Positions 10,169 through 21,100 of a stretch of DNA of 64,000 nucleotides are shown here, piece after piece. The notes under the pieces were generated by a model, which searched no databases, was not told the DNA's origin, and was given only the letters and a program-made list of their open reading frames with translations. Positions within the stretch are counted from its first letter, which is position 1; each line of letters starts with the position of its first letter. The position numbers and the translations under genes were made by a program. The stretch covers positions 2,829,890 to 2,893,889 of the forward strand of contig NC_043990.1 in the NCBI RefSeq assembly GCF_902150065.1, in the 5' to 3' direction. Source of the stretch: Myripristis murdjan (lineage: Eukaryota; Chordata; Actinopteri; Holocentriformes; Holocentridae).

Positions 10169-10617
10169 TCTGACTGTAGAGAGACACGGCTCTCTCACTT
10201 TGAAAACAACAAACTCACTGAGATCAGCCTCAGGTTTTAAAACTTAATAAAAACTGACTGATATATTATTACTAGCCATCAAACTATGTCATGTTTTGGA
10301 TGTTTTGTGTTGTTACTAATTATCAGACTATGAAAAAATGATCAATAATAATTGTAATATTTTTTTTTGGCAGCGGAAACTGATTTTTTCAACAGTGAAA
10401 TATAACACAATGATTTCTCTCATACAGCCCTTTTCATCATTTTCATAATTCACAATTATGAAACTAAAACATCATATCATCTGCATACGGTGATATCTTA
10501 TGAGTGTGATTTCTAATTTTCTTGCTTGAAATACTTTCATGTGTGTTTAAAGCCTCTACAGGGGGCTGAAGTACTGAGGCCAATAAAACAGATGACAAAG
10601 GACATGCCTGATATTTA
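10169..10617. other. J1 upstream flank
   Basis: AT-rich. The first ~120 bp are shared with the flanks of J2b and J3b. No gene or further J segment found. Confidence 0.5.
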
Positions 10618-11865
10618 CACTATATTACCAAAAGTATTCGCTCACCTGCCTTTACTCATACTATGAACTGAAGTGCCATCCCATTCCTACCCATAGAGTT
10701 CAATATGATGTCGGTCCACCTTTTGCAGCTATTACAGCTTCAACTCTTCTGGGAAGACTGTCCACAAGGTTGAGGAGAGTGTTTATAGGAATTTTTGACC
10801 ATTCTTCCAAAAGCGCATTGGTGAGGTCACACACTGATGTTGGTCGAGAAGGCCTGGCTCTCAGTCTCCGCTCTAATTCATCCCAAAGGTGTTCTATCGG
10901 CTTCAGGTCAGGACTCTGTGCAGGCCAGTCAAGTTCATCCACACCAGACTCTGTCATCCATGTCTTTATGGACCTTGCTTTGTGCACTGGTGCACAGTCA
11001 TGTTGGAAGAGGAAGGGGCCCGCTCCAAACTGTTCCCACAAGGTTGGGAGCATGGAATTGTCCAAAATGTTTTGGTATCCTGAAGCATTCAAAGTTCCTT
11101 TCACTGGAACTAAGGGGCCAAGCCCAGCTCCTGAAAAACAACCCCACACCATAATTCCTCCTCCACCAAATTTCACAGTCGGCACAATGCAGTCTGAAAT
11201 GTACCGTTCTCCTGGCAACCTCCAACCCAGACTCGTCCATCAGATTGCCAGATGGAAAAGCGTGATTCATCACTCCAGAGAACGCGTCTCCACTGCTCTA
11301 GAGGCCAGTGGCGGCGTGCTTTACACCATTGCATCCGACGCTTTGCATTGCACTTGGTGATGTGTGGCTTGGCTGCAGCTGCTCGGCCATGGAAACCCAT
11401 TCCATGAAGCTCTCTGCGTACTGTACTTGGGCTAATCTGAAGGTCACATGAAGTTTGTAGCTCTGTAGCAATTGACTGTGCAGAAAGTCGGCGACCTCTT
11501 TGCACTATGCGCTTCAGCATCCGCTGACCCCTCTCCGTCACTTTACGTGGCCTACCACTTCGTGGCTGAGTTGCTGTTGTTCCCAAACGCTTCCATTTTG
11601 TTATAATAGAGCTGACAGTTGACTGTGGAATATTTAGGAGGGAGGAAATTTCACGACTGGATTTGTTGCACAGGTGGCATCCTATGACAGTTCCACGCTG
11701 GAATTCACTGAGCTCCTGAGAGCGGCCCATTCTTTCACAAATGTCTTGTTTCACAGTCTGCATGCCTGAGTGCTTGATTTTATACACCTGTGGCCAGGCC
11801 AAGTGATTAGGACACCTGATTCTGATCATTTGAATGGGTGAGCGAATACTTTTGGTAATATAGTG
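10618..11865 (-). mobile_element. Tc1/mariner-type DNA transposon
   Basis: A 1,248-bp element is bounded by inverted repeats CACTATATTACCAAAAGTAT and its complement, about 29 bp each, and flanked by TA on both sides (10616-10617 and 11866-11867). It carries one transposase gene on the minus strand. TIRs and TA duplication look intact, so the insertion is not old. It lies between J1b and V3, within the segment that a V3-to-J1 joining would delete. Confidence 0.95.
10700..11730 (-). pseudogene. Tc1-like transposase, one frameshift
   Basis: The start is the ATG at 11730 (MGRSQELSEFQRG); the paired helix-turn-helix DNA-binding region follows, with STVSSIITKWKR, a GRPRK linker and SPSTVRREL. The DDE domain shows Asp in WSDESRF, Asp in [11 protein letters not shown] and Glu in [11 protein letters not shown], with 34 residues between the last two (DD34E). 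The frame is broken once: a single missing T in the run between GTCTGGG and GGAGG (near 11235) shifts the first frame (to 11173) out of step with the second (10700-11218). Everything else looks sound, so the copy is non-autonomous but recent. Confidence 0.9.
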
Positions 11866-11867
11866 TA

Positions 11868-12057
11868 TATCCAGAGAAGACGACATTTGACTTAACTGAG
11901 AGGTTTTTTAATCTACAGTGTTGAAGCTAAACAATCTGGGTGGCCATGGTAACTGTTGACGCACAGGCTACGTCATGAGTCATCATTCCTACAGGATCCT
12001 GGTGTGGACAAAATTGCTGCATTCATATGAAAGTGACAATGGAGCTGACATACAGTG
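11868..12057. other. Host flank shared between clusters
   Basis: Contains GCCATGGTAACTGTTG and CCTACAGGATCC stretches also found at about 46760, 47270 and 57355-57480, so it is part of the duplicated J-upstream region. Confidence 0.5.
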
Positions 12058-12524
12058 TGTGTCAGGGCTGGGTGTCAGAGTTGGACCCAAAAGCACAATC
12101 TCGAGTCAGAGGTAAAAAAACTAGTCCTTTATTCCGAAAACGGGGTCAAAAATCACAAAAGCAGACAGAATCTAAGCAGAATATCCAAAAGGGCTAGGCA
12201 AAATCAGTGTCCAATAAACGAGAAGGAGAGTCAGAAAAAAACAGGACAAACACTGGGAAAAAAACGGCTTGAACGTGAAGGCACAAAGGGCTACAGCGAA
12301 CTGGCACAGACAGCAGGGAACACACTGACTAAATACACGAGGAGAGGGGAGACAACAAGGCACAGGTGTAACACATTAGAGCGGGGCAGGCAATCACACA
12401 GGAGTGAAACTTGACAGGAAGTGATCTGAAATGAGAGGAGAGTTAGACAATAAAACAGGAAGTGCAGAAAAATAAAAATGAAACGAAGAAAACATAATTT
12501 AAGGTGCTGGGTGAGACATGACAG
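12058..12524. repeat. Non-autonomous teleost repeat (hAT-like)
   Basis: Begins GTCAGGGCTGGGTGTCAGAG with a GGACCCAAAAGCAC motif and ends near GGTGCTGGGTGAGACATGAC. Its ends are imperfectly complementary. The interior is purine-rich and non-coding. It resembles short hAT derivatives of fish; the superfamily is uncertain. Confidence 0.5.
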
Positions 12525-13617
12525 TGTGTGCTGTTCAGAGGGCGACGTGTGTACAGAGAAATAAGGAAAATCAAAGATATAGGAAAGTATTTCTCAAAAT
12601 CTCCCAAATCCAGGTTTTTTTGTTTGTTATTTTTTTCTCCTCTGTGTGTGTTTCACTTCACACAGATCAGACCCACATTCTGAATGCGTTGTGTGTGACC
12701 CTGCCTGCTCTCCAAATTATTTCATCATCTGAGCTTGACAGGGTTTGGTTTGAGGATTATAATACAGCAGTACCTTAGCCAGTCTGCTGATTCCATGTGA
12801 TGTCTGTCTGGAAGTGAGCAGGAAGTGACAGGAAAACACAGCTGTCAGCCAGACAAAGACGCTTATCCCTGGTAGGAGATAAGGAGACTTTACTGAGGTG
12901 TCTAAGAATACCAACAGGGCGTCCAACCCATGGGACCACAAGGTTGGTTTTTCCTCCCCTCTAACACACACAACAGGAGCATTTCCTAAATTAGCGCCCC
13001 CTAACAGCAGCAGGAGATATGCTGAGAGCCATGGTATGTTAGAGTCAGAGTGAGGCTGAGATTAAACACAGAGGGAGTAGGATTTTCCTATAAATCAATT
13101 TGTAGACTCACACAAAACTAATCCTTTCCATTATGACTTGTGAGCCACTAGCAGTGTGTGTGTGTGTGTGTGTGTGTATTAGTGTGTGTGTCAGCAGAGA
13201 CTCTGCCCTCTGGCTCTCCCAGCCAATCACAGTGCAGCACAGTGCCAGATCAATAGCACCACGTCCAATAGGAAGCTGTGAAAATCATGAAAAAAGGAAA
13301 ACTAGTGAGGCAAAACGAGTGGACAAAGCTGCTTCCACAGCGAGAGTGAAGCTGTGGTTGGCTTTCACCTGCTGGCCAGCACTGAGGGAGAGGAGGAGGA
13401 TGAAGAGCAACACGCTGCTGGTCTGTTTGCTGTTAGACAGGAAGGAGCTGGCAGGTCAAATTTTTCTTCCACGATGGTGACGTTCAATTTTAGCGGATGT
13501 TTCATTCCATTGCCATCCAAGGAAAGGAAGACTGGCAACTGGTGCTTAGCTCAGCCAGGGAGGAGGAGCCAACTTTGAATGTTATGTTTACAAACCACAA
13601 CCAAAAAATCCTACTCA
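12525..13617. other. Intergenic, no supported gene
   Basis: A TG tract lies at about 13153-13178. Open frames at 12518-12778 and 13133-13480 have low-complexity or unremarkable translations and no motif, and are not called. Confidence 0.45.
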
Positions 13618-14192
13618 TTCTGCCTTTCATGGACTGATAGTTACACTTCTGCCGACTTTTCAGTCATTTTTAATCGAACAGGTGCCGTGACAATGAGTCA
13701 GCCAGTTGATCTTTATCTACAACCAACTTATATTAACAGTTCTATTTAAATACAGGCTACTGCTCTCCAGTGTCAGCGCCAGAACAAACATCTGTCTTTT
13801 CATAAACTCACTGGCAGATGTTTTATTTCGGCTGGGGGTGTGTCACTCCAATTTAACGTCAGCTCCGATTAATGTGGCTAAGCAGTAAAAGTAACAACAG
13901 TAACCAGTCACTTTAAGGCTGAACAGAGTTATATAATTTCAACCCCACCTTTCGGGGGCCAGTGCTAATCACCTTTTCAGGCTGTTATCAATTTACCTCT
14001 GAAATAAAGACGACAGTTTTCACAGATGTGTTGATTTATCAAATGTTCATTTCAATGTACAGATGCAAACAAATTCACAAATTAATTAAATCAATGGCCT
14101 AGGAAACTCAGAAAGAATAAACAAAGTAATAACGATTCATAAGCTAATTAATAACTGATAACATTAACACATTAATAACAAGAACAAAGTTA
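13618..14192 (-). repeat. Crypton/KIAA1958-like relic, copy 2, part 1
   Basis: Matches 380-700 of copy 1, with an extra segment of about 270 bp (roughly 13772-14039). It is interrupted at 14193-28195 by a SINE that is itself interrupted by a retrovirus. The remainder is at 28196-28800. Confidence 0.6.
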
Positions 14193-14223
14193 TAGCCCGC
14201 ACATTCATTCATTCATTCATCTT
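14193..14223 (-). mobile_element. SINE 3' tail and target duplication (left fragment)
   Basis: TAGCCCGCACAT (14193-14204) is the left target duplication of the SINE. The ATTC-repeat tail follows to 14223. TCTT at 14220-14223 is repeated at 27830-27833 as the retroviral 4-bp target duplication. Confidence 0.75.
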
Positions 14224-15867
14224 TGTTGGGCCTTAGGAGCGAGTTTGGTTAAATGGGGAGTAATCGATGATTATTAAGATAATTATTGATTACTCAGATA
14301 ATGAAATGTTATCAAAAAAAAATCGTTTAACAATAACGGGGCACCACCCTGGAATCAGGGACCAATTAACCAAATAAAGAGCAGTCTCAACAAAAAGGGT
14401 GTTCCTTTAGGAATATGATATCTGAGAGATATCAGGTTCCTAAAGTGAACGCTGAAGGTTAAATTCGAACACTGACCCTCTCAACCAGCCCTTAAAACAG
14501 TACCTGTGCAAGAAAATGGCAAACAACTTCTCGTTGCAGTATAACAGAGTTTATTCACCTTCACAATATCAATCAAAATCAATAATGATTATGGGAACAA
14601 ACATCTAATATCGGTTATTCTATGAAACAACTATGTACACCAAGCAATTGTGAGTGTGCGTATGTGTGGGCGTGTATATGTGTGTGTGTGTGTGGATGTG
14701 TGTGTGTGTGTGTGTGTGGGTGTGTGTGTGTGTGTGTGTGTGTAGTGGGGGAAGGTGTGAGAAAAAGGGAAAGGAAGATGGCGGACGTTGCCACCAAAGG
14801 GGGGGTGGTCAGAGGGAGTGACCACCAGGTTTGAACAGAACAATGGTTAATGGTGGCCGCCGGCTCAACACTCTCCTGAGCGAGTGTTCAACTTGAGGCT
14901 AGTCACCAAATTGTCTGTTACGTGCAGGGTTAGTAAAAGGGAAGAGATAGGGGACAGAAAAGTAGAAGACTCTAGTAGTAGGGGGAAGAGACGCAGTAGT
15001 TGCCTTTATCACTCAGAGAAACAGCAAACAAGCTATGCTCGATCTGCAGTGTCTCTGGCCTTTAGGGGATAAATGCAGCCCACTGGTCTCACCCACAGTG
15101 GCAAACTATGCTAACAAATGTGCAAGCAAAACAGCAGCAACAATACAAAACAAGTTTATCAACACTCTACTTTCGCTAACTCTGCCCAGACTTAAGCCTC
15201 TTACTTGGCTCGCTCTCCGGAGCGAGTGCGGTGTGTGTTGAAGTCCGTCCTGGGATCTGGCTCAGGTCCTTAGAGCACAGATGCTGACGGGCGTCTGCTC
15301 GCTCTCCCGGCGGGTAGACGGGGCTGGTCCTCGATGAAGTAGTGGAGGGAACAGCGGAGTCGACTTGGTTGAAGGAGCGGGGCGTCTGTGGTCCCTTCAC
15401 TTCTGCAGGAAAATGAGAGCACTGGGTTGCGCAGTGGTCCTCTCGTGGATCCTCTTTGGAGCTCAAGGAAAATCTCTGCTCGTCCGGTGAGGTGGAGGTC
15501 CTGTGGCCAAGCCGACGGGTGTCCGTATGAAGTACTTCCGATAGATGCAGGAGCTGCAGCTGGAAGCACTGCCTGCAGGTCGTTCCCAGGCTTATATAGC
15601 CCAGGTGACATCATGGGACCCCCTGTGGTTTCAAGTGGGGTCTTGTCCAATGCAAGCAGGGAGTTTGAATTTGGGGAATTTCACACCTGGGTGTGAATAC
15701 AGAATGGCCTGATGGGAAGTGGAGTCTGTAGTGGACTCCCATTGTTTGGAGTGAATGTCCTTTTGTTCCTTCTCAGGCTTTGGAGTTTACATGGAGGCCT
15801 CAATTTAGGCTTTGCCTTTGTGTGCAGGCCTGCCTTTGTCTGCGTCACGGAGGCATGCGGCCCAACA
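14224..15867 (-). repeat. 3' LTR of the provirus
   Basis: Begins TGTTGGGCC and ends GGCCCAACA on the plus strand, a perfect terminal inverted pair. It contains a TG-rich microsatellite at about 14680-14745. It matches the other LTR at a constant offset of 11,962 bp. Confidence 0.95.
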
Positions 15868-15880
15868 TTCCCCCCTTTGG
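15868..15880 (-). other. Polypurine tract of the provirus
   Basis: AAAGGGGGGAA on the minus strand directly before the 3' LTR, the expected plus-strand primer position in retroviruses. Confidence 0.75.
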
Positions 15881-16261
15881 TTTGAAGGTGGGGTGCAGAC
15901 CACAGTCTTCAGAGCAACTCAAGGGCCGAGTAGATCTGTCCATTGACAGTAACCTGAGGGTTACACAGTCCATGTCTCTGGGGAACACAAGGGCAGAACA
16001 GTCCATGTTTCCTGAGGAACAAAAGGGTCCAGCAGTCCATTTTCCTTGAGGAGCAAGAGTTAAACAGTTCAAGTTGTTCATTGAGTTCATAGAGGCTTTG
16101 TTGTCTGGGCAGAGGCAGAGGCATGGTCTGGGCAGCTGGCAACTACTTCTGAGTTCTATAATAGGCACACAATCATTTCCTAAGAAACAAGAAAATCAAT
16201 TGGAGAAGAGGAAAAGGGAGAGAGAAGAGTTAGAGGGACAGATTGTTAGTAGGTGCCAGGC

Positions 16262-18001
16262 TTACCCCTGGAGGACATTGGGGTTAGCTGGTGGTATGGG
16301 CGCAGACTGGTAGGTGAAACGTGGCTGTACCACGAGGACGGAGTCCAGTCTGGCCTGCAGCTGTCGGATGTATTGGTACATGATGTGTGCGACGATCGCC
16401 GTGGCGATCCAACCACCAAGGAGGAGCCCAATGGCTATTAAACTGATGGGGAAGTGTTCTTGATAAGGTGACGACCTGTTCGGGTGACTAGGGATTGTGG
16501 TGGTAAGCCCAGTTGGTTTGATACTGAACTTTACCAGTTTCGTCCCTTCAGCCAGGAGCTGCTGTTGAAGGGGGTCGTCGATGGTAAGGTTGTGACCTCT
16601 GAATGCGTCCATGATCTCAATTTCTGCGTCATGTTTGTCAGGACTGAGATAATGGAGGATTAGGTCGTCTATGTGTATGGTGGCTCCCTGAGGGACCGTT
16701 AGGAACACTGTTTGGTTAGGAAGGGTTAGTTTGGTGGCTGTATCATGACGGTCGTAAGATATCAGGGCTTCAGTGGCAGGTGTGCTCACGAGCCATCGAT
16801 CTCCAGCTCGCTCTACCTTGGTCTCTGTACCCTCGTCTTTTATGGACATGCTACCTTGGCACTTCTGCTCAGGGGACTCGGTTCTCAAACCACAAAGGTA
16901 GTTGTTCACATCTCTAACGAAGGGGTTGCCTGGGCAAACCCAATGAATTTCCTTCGTTCGGGTACACATGTCGAGGTTGGGAATAAGGTAGAGTGAGGGG
17001 TCATCGTCATGGTATGCGAGTGTTGGTGGTGTTTTGAGGTGTACATGGGTGTTGCCTTTCCAAAACCCAACATTTGCTACGGATTTTAGCCGATATATGT
17101 GTTGTCTCTCTATGATGGGTAGGTTGAGGATAAATCCTATTTCTAGGTTTTGAGGGTTTACATGGATTGGAACTGCGCTGCCAAGACTATATGCCAGATG
17201 TGTCTGTGAGGAGTGCACGGTAGTGGTAGTAGCGGATCTGAGGATTTGTTCGACAAGGTCTAAGGAAACCAGGTAGGCTGGGATCCTTCCGCTGCTCAGG
17301 CTGTTGACCGTGGAGCTGACTTCTCTGATGAGGTCCTGCATTAGGTCTCTGACTACTCTTACGTAGGTTATGTCATCCTTAACTACTTCTGACAATGTCT
17401 TTAAGGCGTGCAAAGTGTTATTGATGAGAGACGAGTGCATATTTACAGTTACTATGGTACCCTGGAGAGTTTTCCCTAGAGCCTGTAATTGTTCTTGCTG
17501 GAGGGCGAGCCTCTGTTGGATTTCTGGCATTTCTTCATCCAGTTCGCCCATGTGTCTCTGCAGAGCGCTGACACTGACAGAGTTGGCTGCTGAGAGGCCG
17601 ACAGAGAACAGGGATCCAATGGCTGATGCTGCGGCGAGCAAGCCGCCAAGGAATCGCTTTGGTCGTTGTTTAATACTGAGATCTTCCTCAGTGACGAGGA
17701 ACTTGTGCAGCTGTTGGAGGGTGTAGGCAGTGGTCTGCTTAGCATGTTCGACAGTGTCATATGTTTGGGTTCCACTGAGTCTACCCTCGGTCAGTTGTGG
17801 GGGTAGCCTAATGTGTTTGCGGTACACATCCCAGGGATCTAGGCGTACGTAGATCCTTTGGGTGTAGAGGCTACACCGAGTGATGAGGAGACCAGGAACC
17901 TTTTGTAGGATAGTACCGGTAGGCGGACCAAGTTCGACTATCTCGAGTGATAGGATGGCTTGTAGACTGAGGAGGGTGCCGAGGATCCAAGGGAGTTTCA
18001 T
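16262..18001 (-). CDS. env of the provirus (fossil), F-like layout
   Basis: A 579-residue open frame with a signal peptide, a basic cleavage site (RPKR) near residue 117 followed by a Gly/Ala-rich fusion-peptide-like stretch, a heptad-rich region, and a C-terminal membrane anchor. The short first part and long second part are the reverse of typical gamma-retroviral Env and similar in layout to paramyxovirus F proteins. It sits between pol and the 3' LTR, and spliced expression is usual in this family. It is open along its length. Confidence 0.85.
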   Translation of the reverse strand: MKLPWILGTLLSLQAILSLEIVELGPPTGTILQKVPGLLITRCSLYTQRIYVRLDPWDVYRKHIRLPPQLTEGRLSGTQTYDTVEHAKQTTAYTLQQLHKFLVTEEDLSIKQRPKRFLGGLLAAASAIGSLFSVGLSAANSVSVSALQRHMGELDEEMPEIQQRLALQQEQLQALGKTLQGTIVTVNMHSSLINNTLHALKTLSEVVKDDITYVRVVRDLMQDLIREVSSTVNSLSSGRIPAYLVSLDLVEQILRSATTTTVHSSQTHLAYSLGSAVPIHVNPQNLEIGFILNLPIIERQHIYRLKSVANVGFWKGNTHVHLKTPPTLAYHDDDPSLYLIPNLDMCTRTKEIHWVCPGNPFVRDVNNYLCGLRTESPEQKCQGSMSIKDEGTETKVERAGDRWLVSTPATEALISYDRHDTATKLTLPNQTVFLTVPQGATIHIDDLILHYLSPDKHDAEIEIMDAFRGHNLTIDDPLQQQLLAEGTKLVKFSIKPTGLTTTIPSHPNRSSPYQEHFPISLIAIGLLLGGWIATAIVAHIMYQYIRQLQARLDSVLVVQPRFTYQSAPIPPANPNVLQG

Positions 18002-18115
18002 CCTAAAAGACAGACCAGAGTTGATTACTTTATGGTGAAATTGGGGGTAGTGTTAGGGGTTGTTGCATGCTGGTAGTGTGAGGGGAGGCATGCAACTATT
18101 CCTATTGGTGTTATT

Positions 18116-21100
18116 TCATGCGTCCTCCTCCCGTTCGGGAGTGGAGGCAGCTTCATCCTCTGAGGGTGGAGGCTGCCCTCCATTTTTTTGGAGTGAGAAC
18201 GGCTTGAAGGCTTTGATTTGGTTTGCATGGACCCATTTGTATGCTGGGGTCTGGCGTGGCTTGGATGTTCGGATTCGGTAGGCTACTGGGGAGAGTTTGC
18301 CTACTATCTCGAAGGGGCCTGCCCAGCTTGGTAGGAACTTTTTGGAAGTTCCTACAGGCCTGGCGAACCTGAAATACAGGACCTTGTCGCCTACTTGGTA
18401 CTCACGGTGAGACGCTTTCCTGTCATAGTAGGCTTTAGCTCCTTTGACACTGGCTTCCAGATTTTGCTGGGCCCATGCAAATGTGACCCTGAGATGGTCA
18501 CGTAGGTCTGCCACATACTGGTGTGCAGTATAGGCAGTGGTGACGCTGACGTCCTCTGGGCGATAGAGGAGGTGCAGTGGGAGTGTCATCTCCCTCCCAG
18601 TCATCATTTCAAAGGGTGTGACCCCAGTGGAGCGGTTCGGTGTGGACCTGATGGCCATCAACACCAGAGGGAGTTTGACGTCCCAGTCTTTCCCATTGCT
18701 GCTAACATACTTTTTGAGCATGTTGATGATGGTGCGATTGGTGCGTTCAACTTGGCCAGATGACTGGGGGTGATGGGGAATGTGGAAGCTGACTTTCACT
18801 CCCAAGATTTCGTACATGGTGGTCATGACGCTTGAGGTGAAGTGGGTGCCTCGATCCGAGTCAACGGAGAGGGGCAACCCCCAGCGGCTGAACACATGGT
18901 TCAGCAGCAGGGCTGCAGTTGTTACGGCTGTGTCGTTGGGTGCTGGGAGGCACTCGACCCATTTTGTGAACGCACAGGTCACTGTCAGAAGGTATTTGTT
19001 ACCTCTGGAGGATTTGGGGACTGGCCCGATCCAATCGACTTGGATGTGGGACCACGGGAACGTGATTCCTTTGCTTTGCAAAGGAGCTCTACCCAGAGGT
19101 CGGGATGGCTGGAACTGGCAACAGACCAGGCATCCCTTGACATAGGCTTGGGTGTCCCGTGCCATGCCTGGCCAGTGAGCAACCTGTTGGAGAGTTTTTA
19201 GTGTGGCCTTGTAACTCCGGTGGCCCCCCACAGGGGAGTCGTGGGCGTGGGCCAACATTACCCCCCTATGGTCGGTTGGGACGACCCAGCGGGTCGGCCC
19301 CTGGCCATCGGGAACATAGACCAACAAACCTTTCTCCAGTCTGAGGTTGGGTTGGTCACGGCGGAGAGCCTGTAGCTCTCTTGATTCATCTGGTGGAGGA
19401 GATGATGCCCCTGGAGTTGGAGGGTTCGCTATGTGTTGCCGGATGGCTTGAATAGCTGGATCCCGCTCCTGCATGGTGACCAGGTCTGCATCTTCGGGTC
19501 TCCGGCCCAGGTGCACAGGTTGCGTGCACGCTTGTGGGTTCTCTTGCCTTTCCCTTGCCTGCCGGCGGGTAATGGCGTTCACTGTGTAGGTTTGGGCAGT
19601 TGGAAGCCAACCTTCTTGAAACTCCCAGGGCGTGCCCTGTTCGGCACCTAACTTGGCTAAGCGGTCGGCTTCGTCGTTGCCATCTTTGTCAGGACCGGAG
19701 GTTTGGGAGTGGCCCTTGACCTTTTTCCAGTACACGGTCATTCCGTGTCCCAACACCAGGTGGTCACAGGCCAGGAAGAGTTCTGAGTGTTTGACTTCCT
19801 TATTCCTAGCATTTCTCATGCCATTTGCCTTCCAGATGGGAAAGTGGGAAATGAAGCTATGGCGGGCATAGTTCGAGTCGGAGCAGATTACCAGCTGTGC
19901 AATAGCCAATCTGGCAGCTTGTTGGAGCGTGATAAGTATTGCAGCGATCTCTGCATACTGGCTCGTTTTGTTCCCCAGTTGGTAGTTGTTTGGCTCGTCA
20001 ATGGCGTGGTTGACCCAAACGATGCCAACTCCTGCTCGGGTCTGGCTCTCGTGGTGAAACGAGCAGCCGTCGACATAGACCTTTGGGAGGTCTAGGCAGG
20101 CATTCTCCTCGTAATGGAGATGGTTGGAAGGGAGTGACGGCGTGGTGAGAAGTAGAGGCTGGGAGCTTGGCTGCCCCTCGCAGTCGCAGTGTTGGCATTC
20201 TGCCAGGCCTTGAACCAGACCCATCTTGTGGTTCTGGGCATACTTGACCTCAATGTCGTAACCTTGCAATGCCATCATCCAGGAGGCAACGCGGCTGTTG
20301 GATACGCGTCCCTCTCTCAGCCGTTGGCTGTTCAGGAAAGTGACCGGTTGATGGCAGGTTTCAATGATCACCTTTTGGCCACCAATGTAGCTGCGGAAGT
20401 GTTCCACAGCCCATACAGTGGCAAGAAGAGCCTTTTCGCAGTCCGAGAATTTCAGCTCAACGCTGCTCAGAGGTCGGCTCGCATAGGCGACCATTCGCCT
20501 GTCCATGTCATATTTTTGTGCCAAGGCGGCGCTGAGGCAGTGGGGGGAGAAGCTTGCCTCTAGGTGGAACTCTTTGTCCTTGTCTGGGTACGCCAGACAG
20601 GGTGCCGAGCAGAGTTTTGCTTTCAAGTGACAGAACGACTGTTCTTGGGGCTCTCCCCATTCGAATGGTCGGTCTTTGCGAAGGAGTTCGTTGAGGGGTC
20701 TGGCTATCTCCGCATAGTCCTCAATGAACTGTCGGGAGTAGTTGCAGATACCAAGAAAGCTCCGGACCTCTGACACGGTTGTCGGGGTTTTGATGTCTTG
20801 GATAGCTCGAACTCTCCCTGCTTGGGGCTCGATGCCATTGGCACCCACTGTCAGACCCACATACTCAACCTTCGTGCGGCACCATTGGCCTTTGGCAAGC
20901 GCCAACTTGGCCCCTGCCGTGGAGAGCTGGTTGAGCACGTGTCGGATCTCTGTCAGGTGCTCTTCAAAGGTTCTGCTCCTCATGAGGATGTCGTCCACGT
21001 AGATGAGGTTTCCACGGGCCGCAGCATCACTCATGGCTTTATGGAGAAAGATGTTAAACTCAGCTGGGGAGTTTGAGTATCCGAATGGGCAACGGTTCCA

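Noticed and set aside
12055-12414. 119-codon frame in the repeat at 12058-12524
   Set aside because: Falls within a purine-rich non-coding repeat; composition explains the open frame.
15270-15696. 126- and 102-codon frames in the LTRs
   Set aside because: Present in both LTRs, on opposite strands and overlapping; no retroviral accessory-protein motif.
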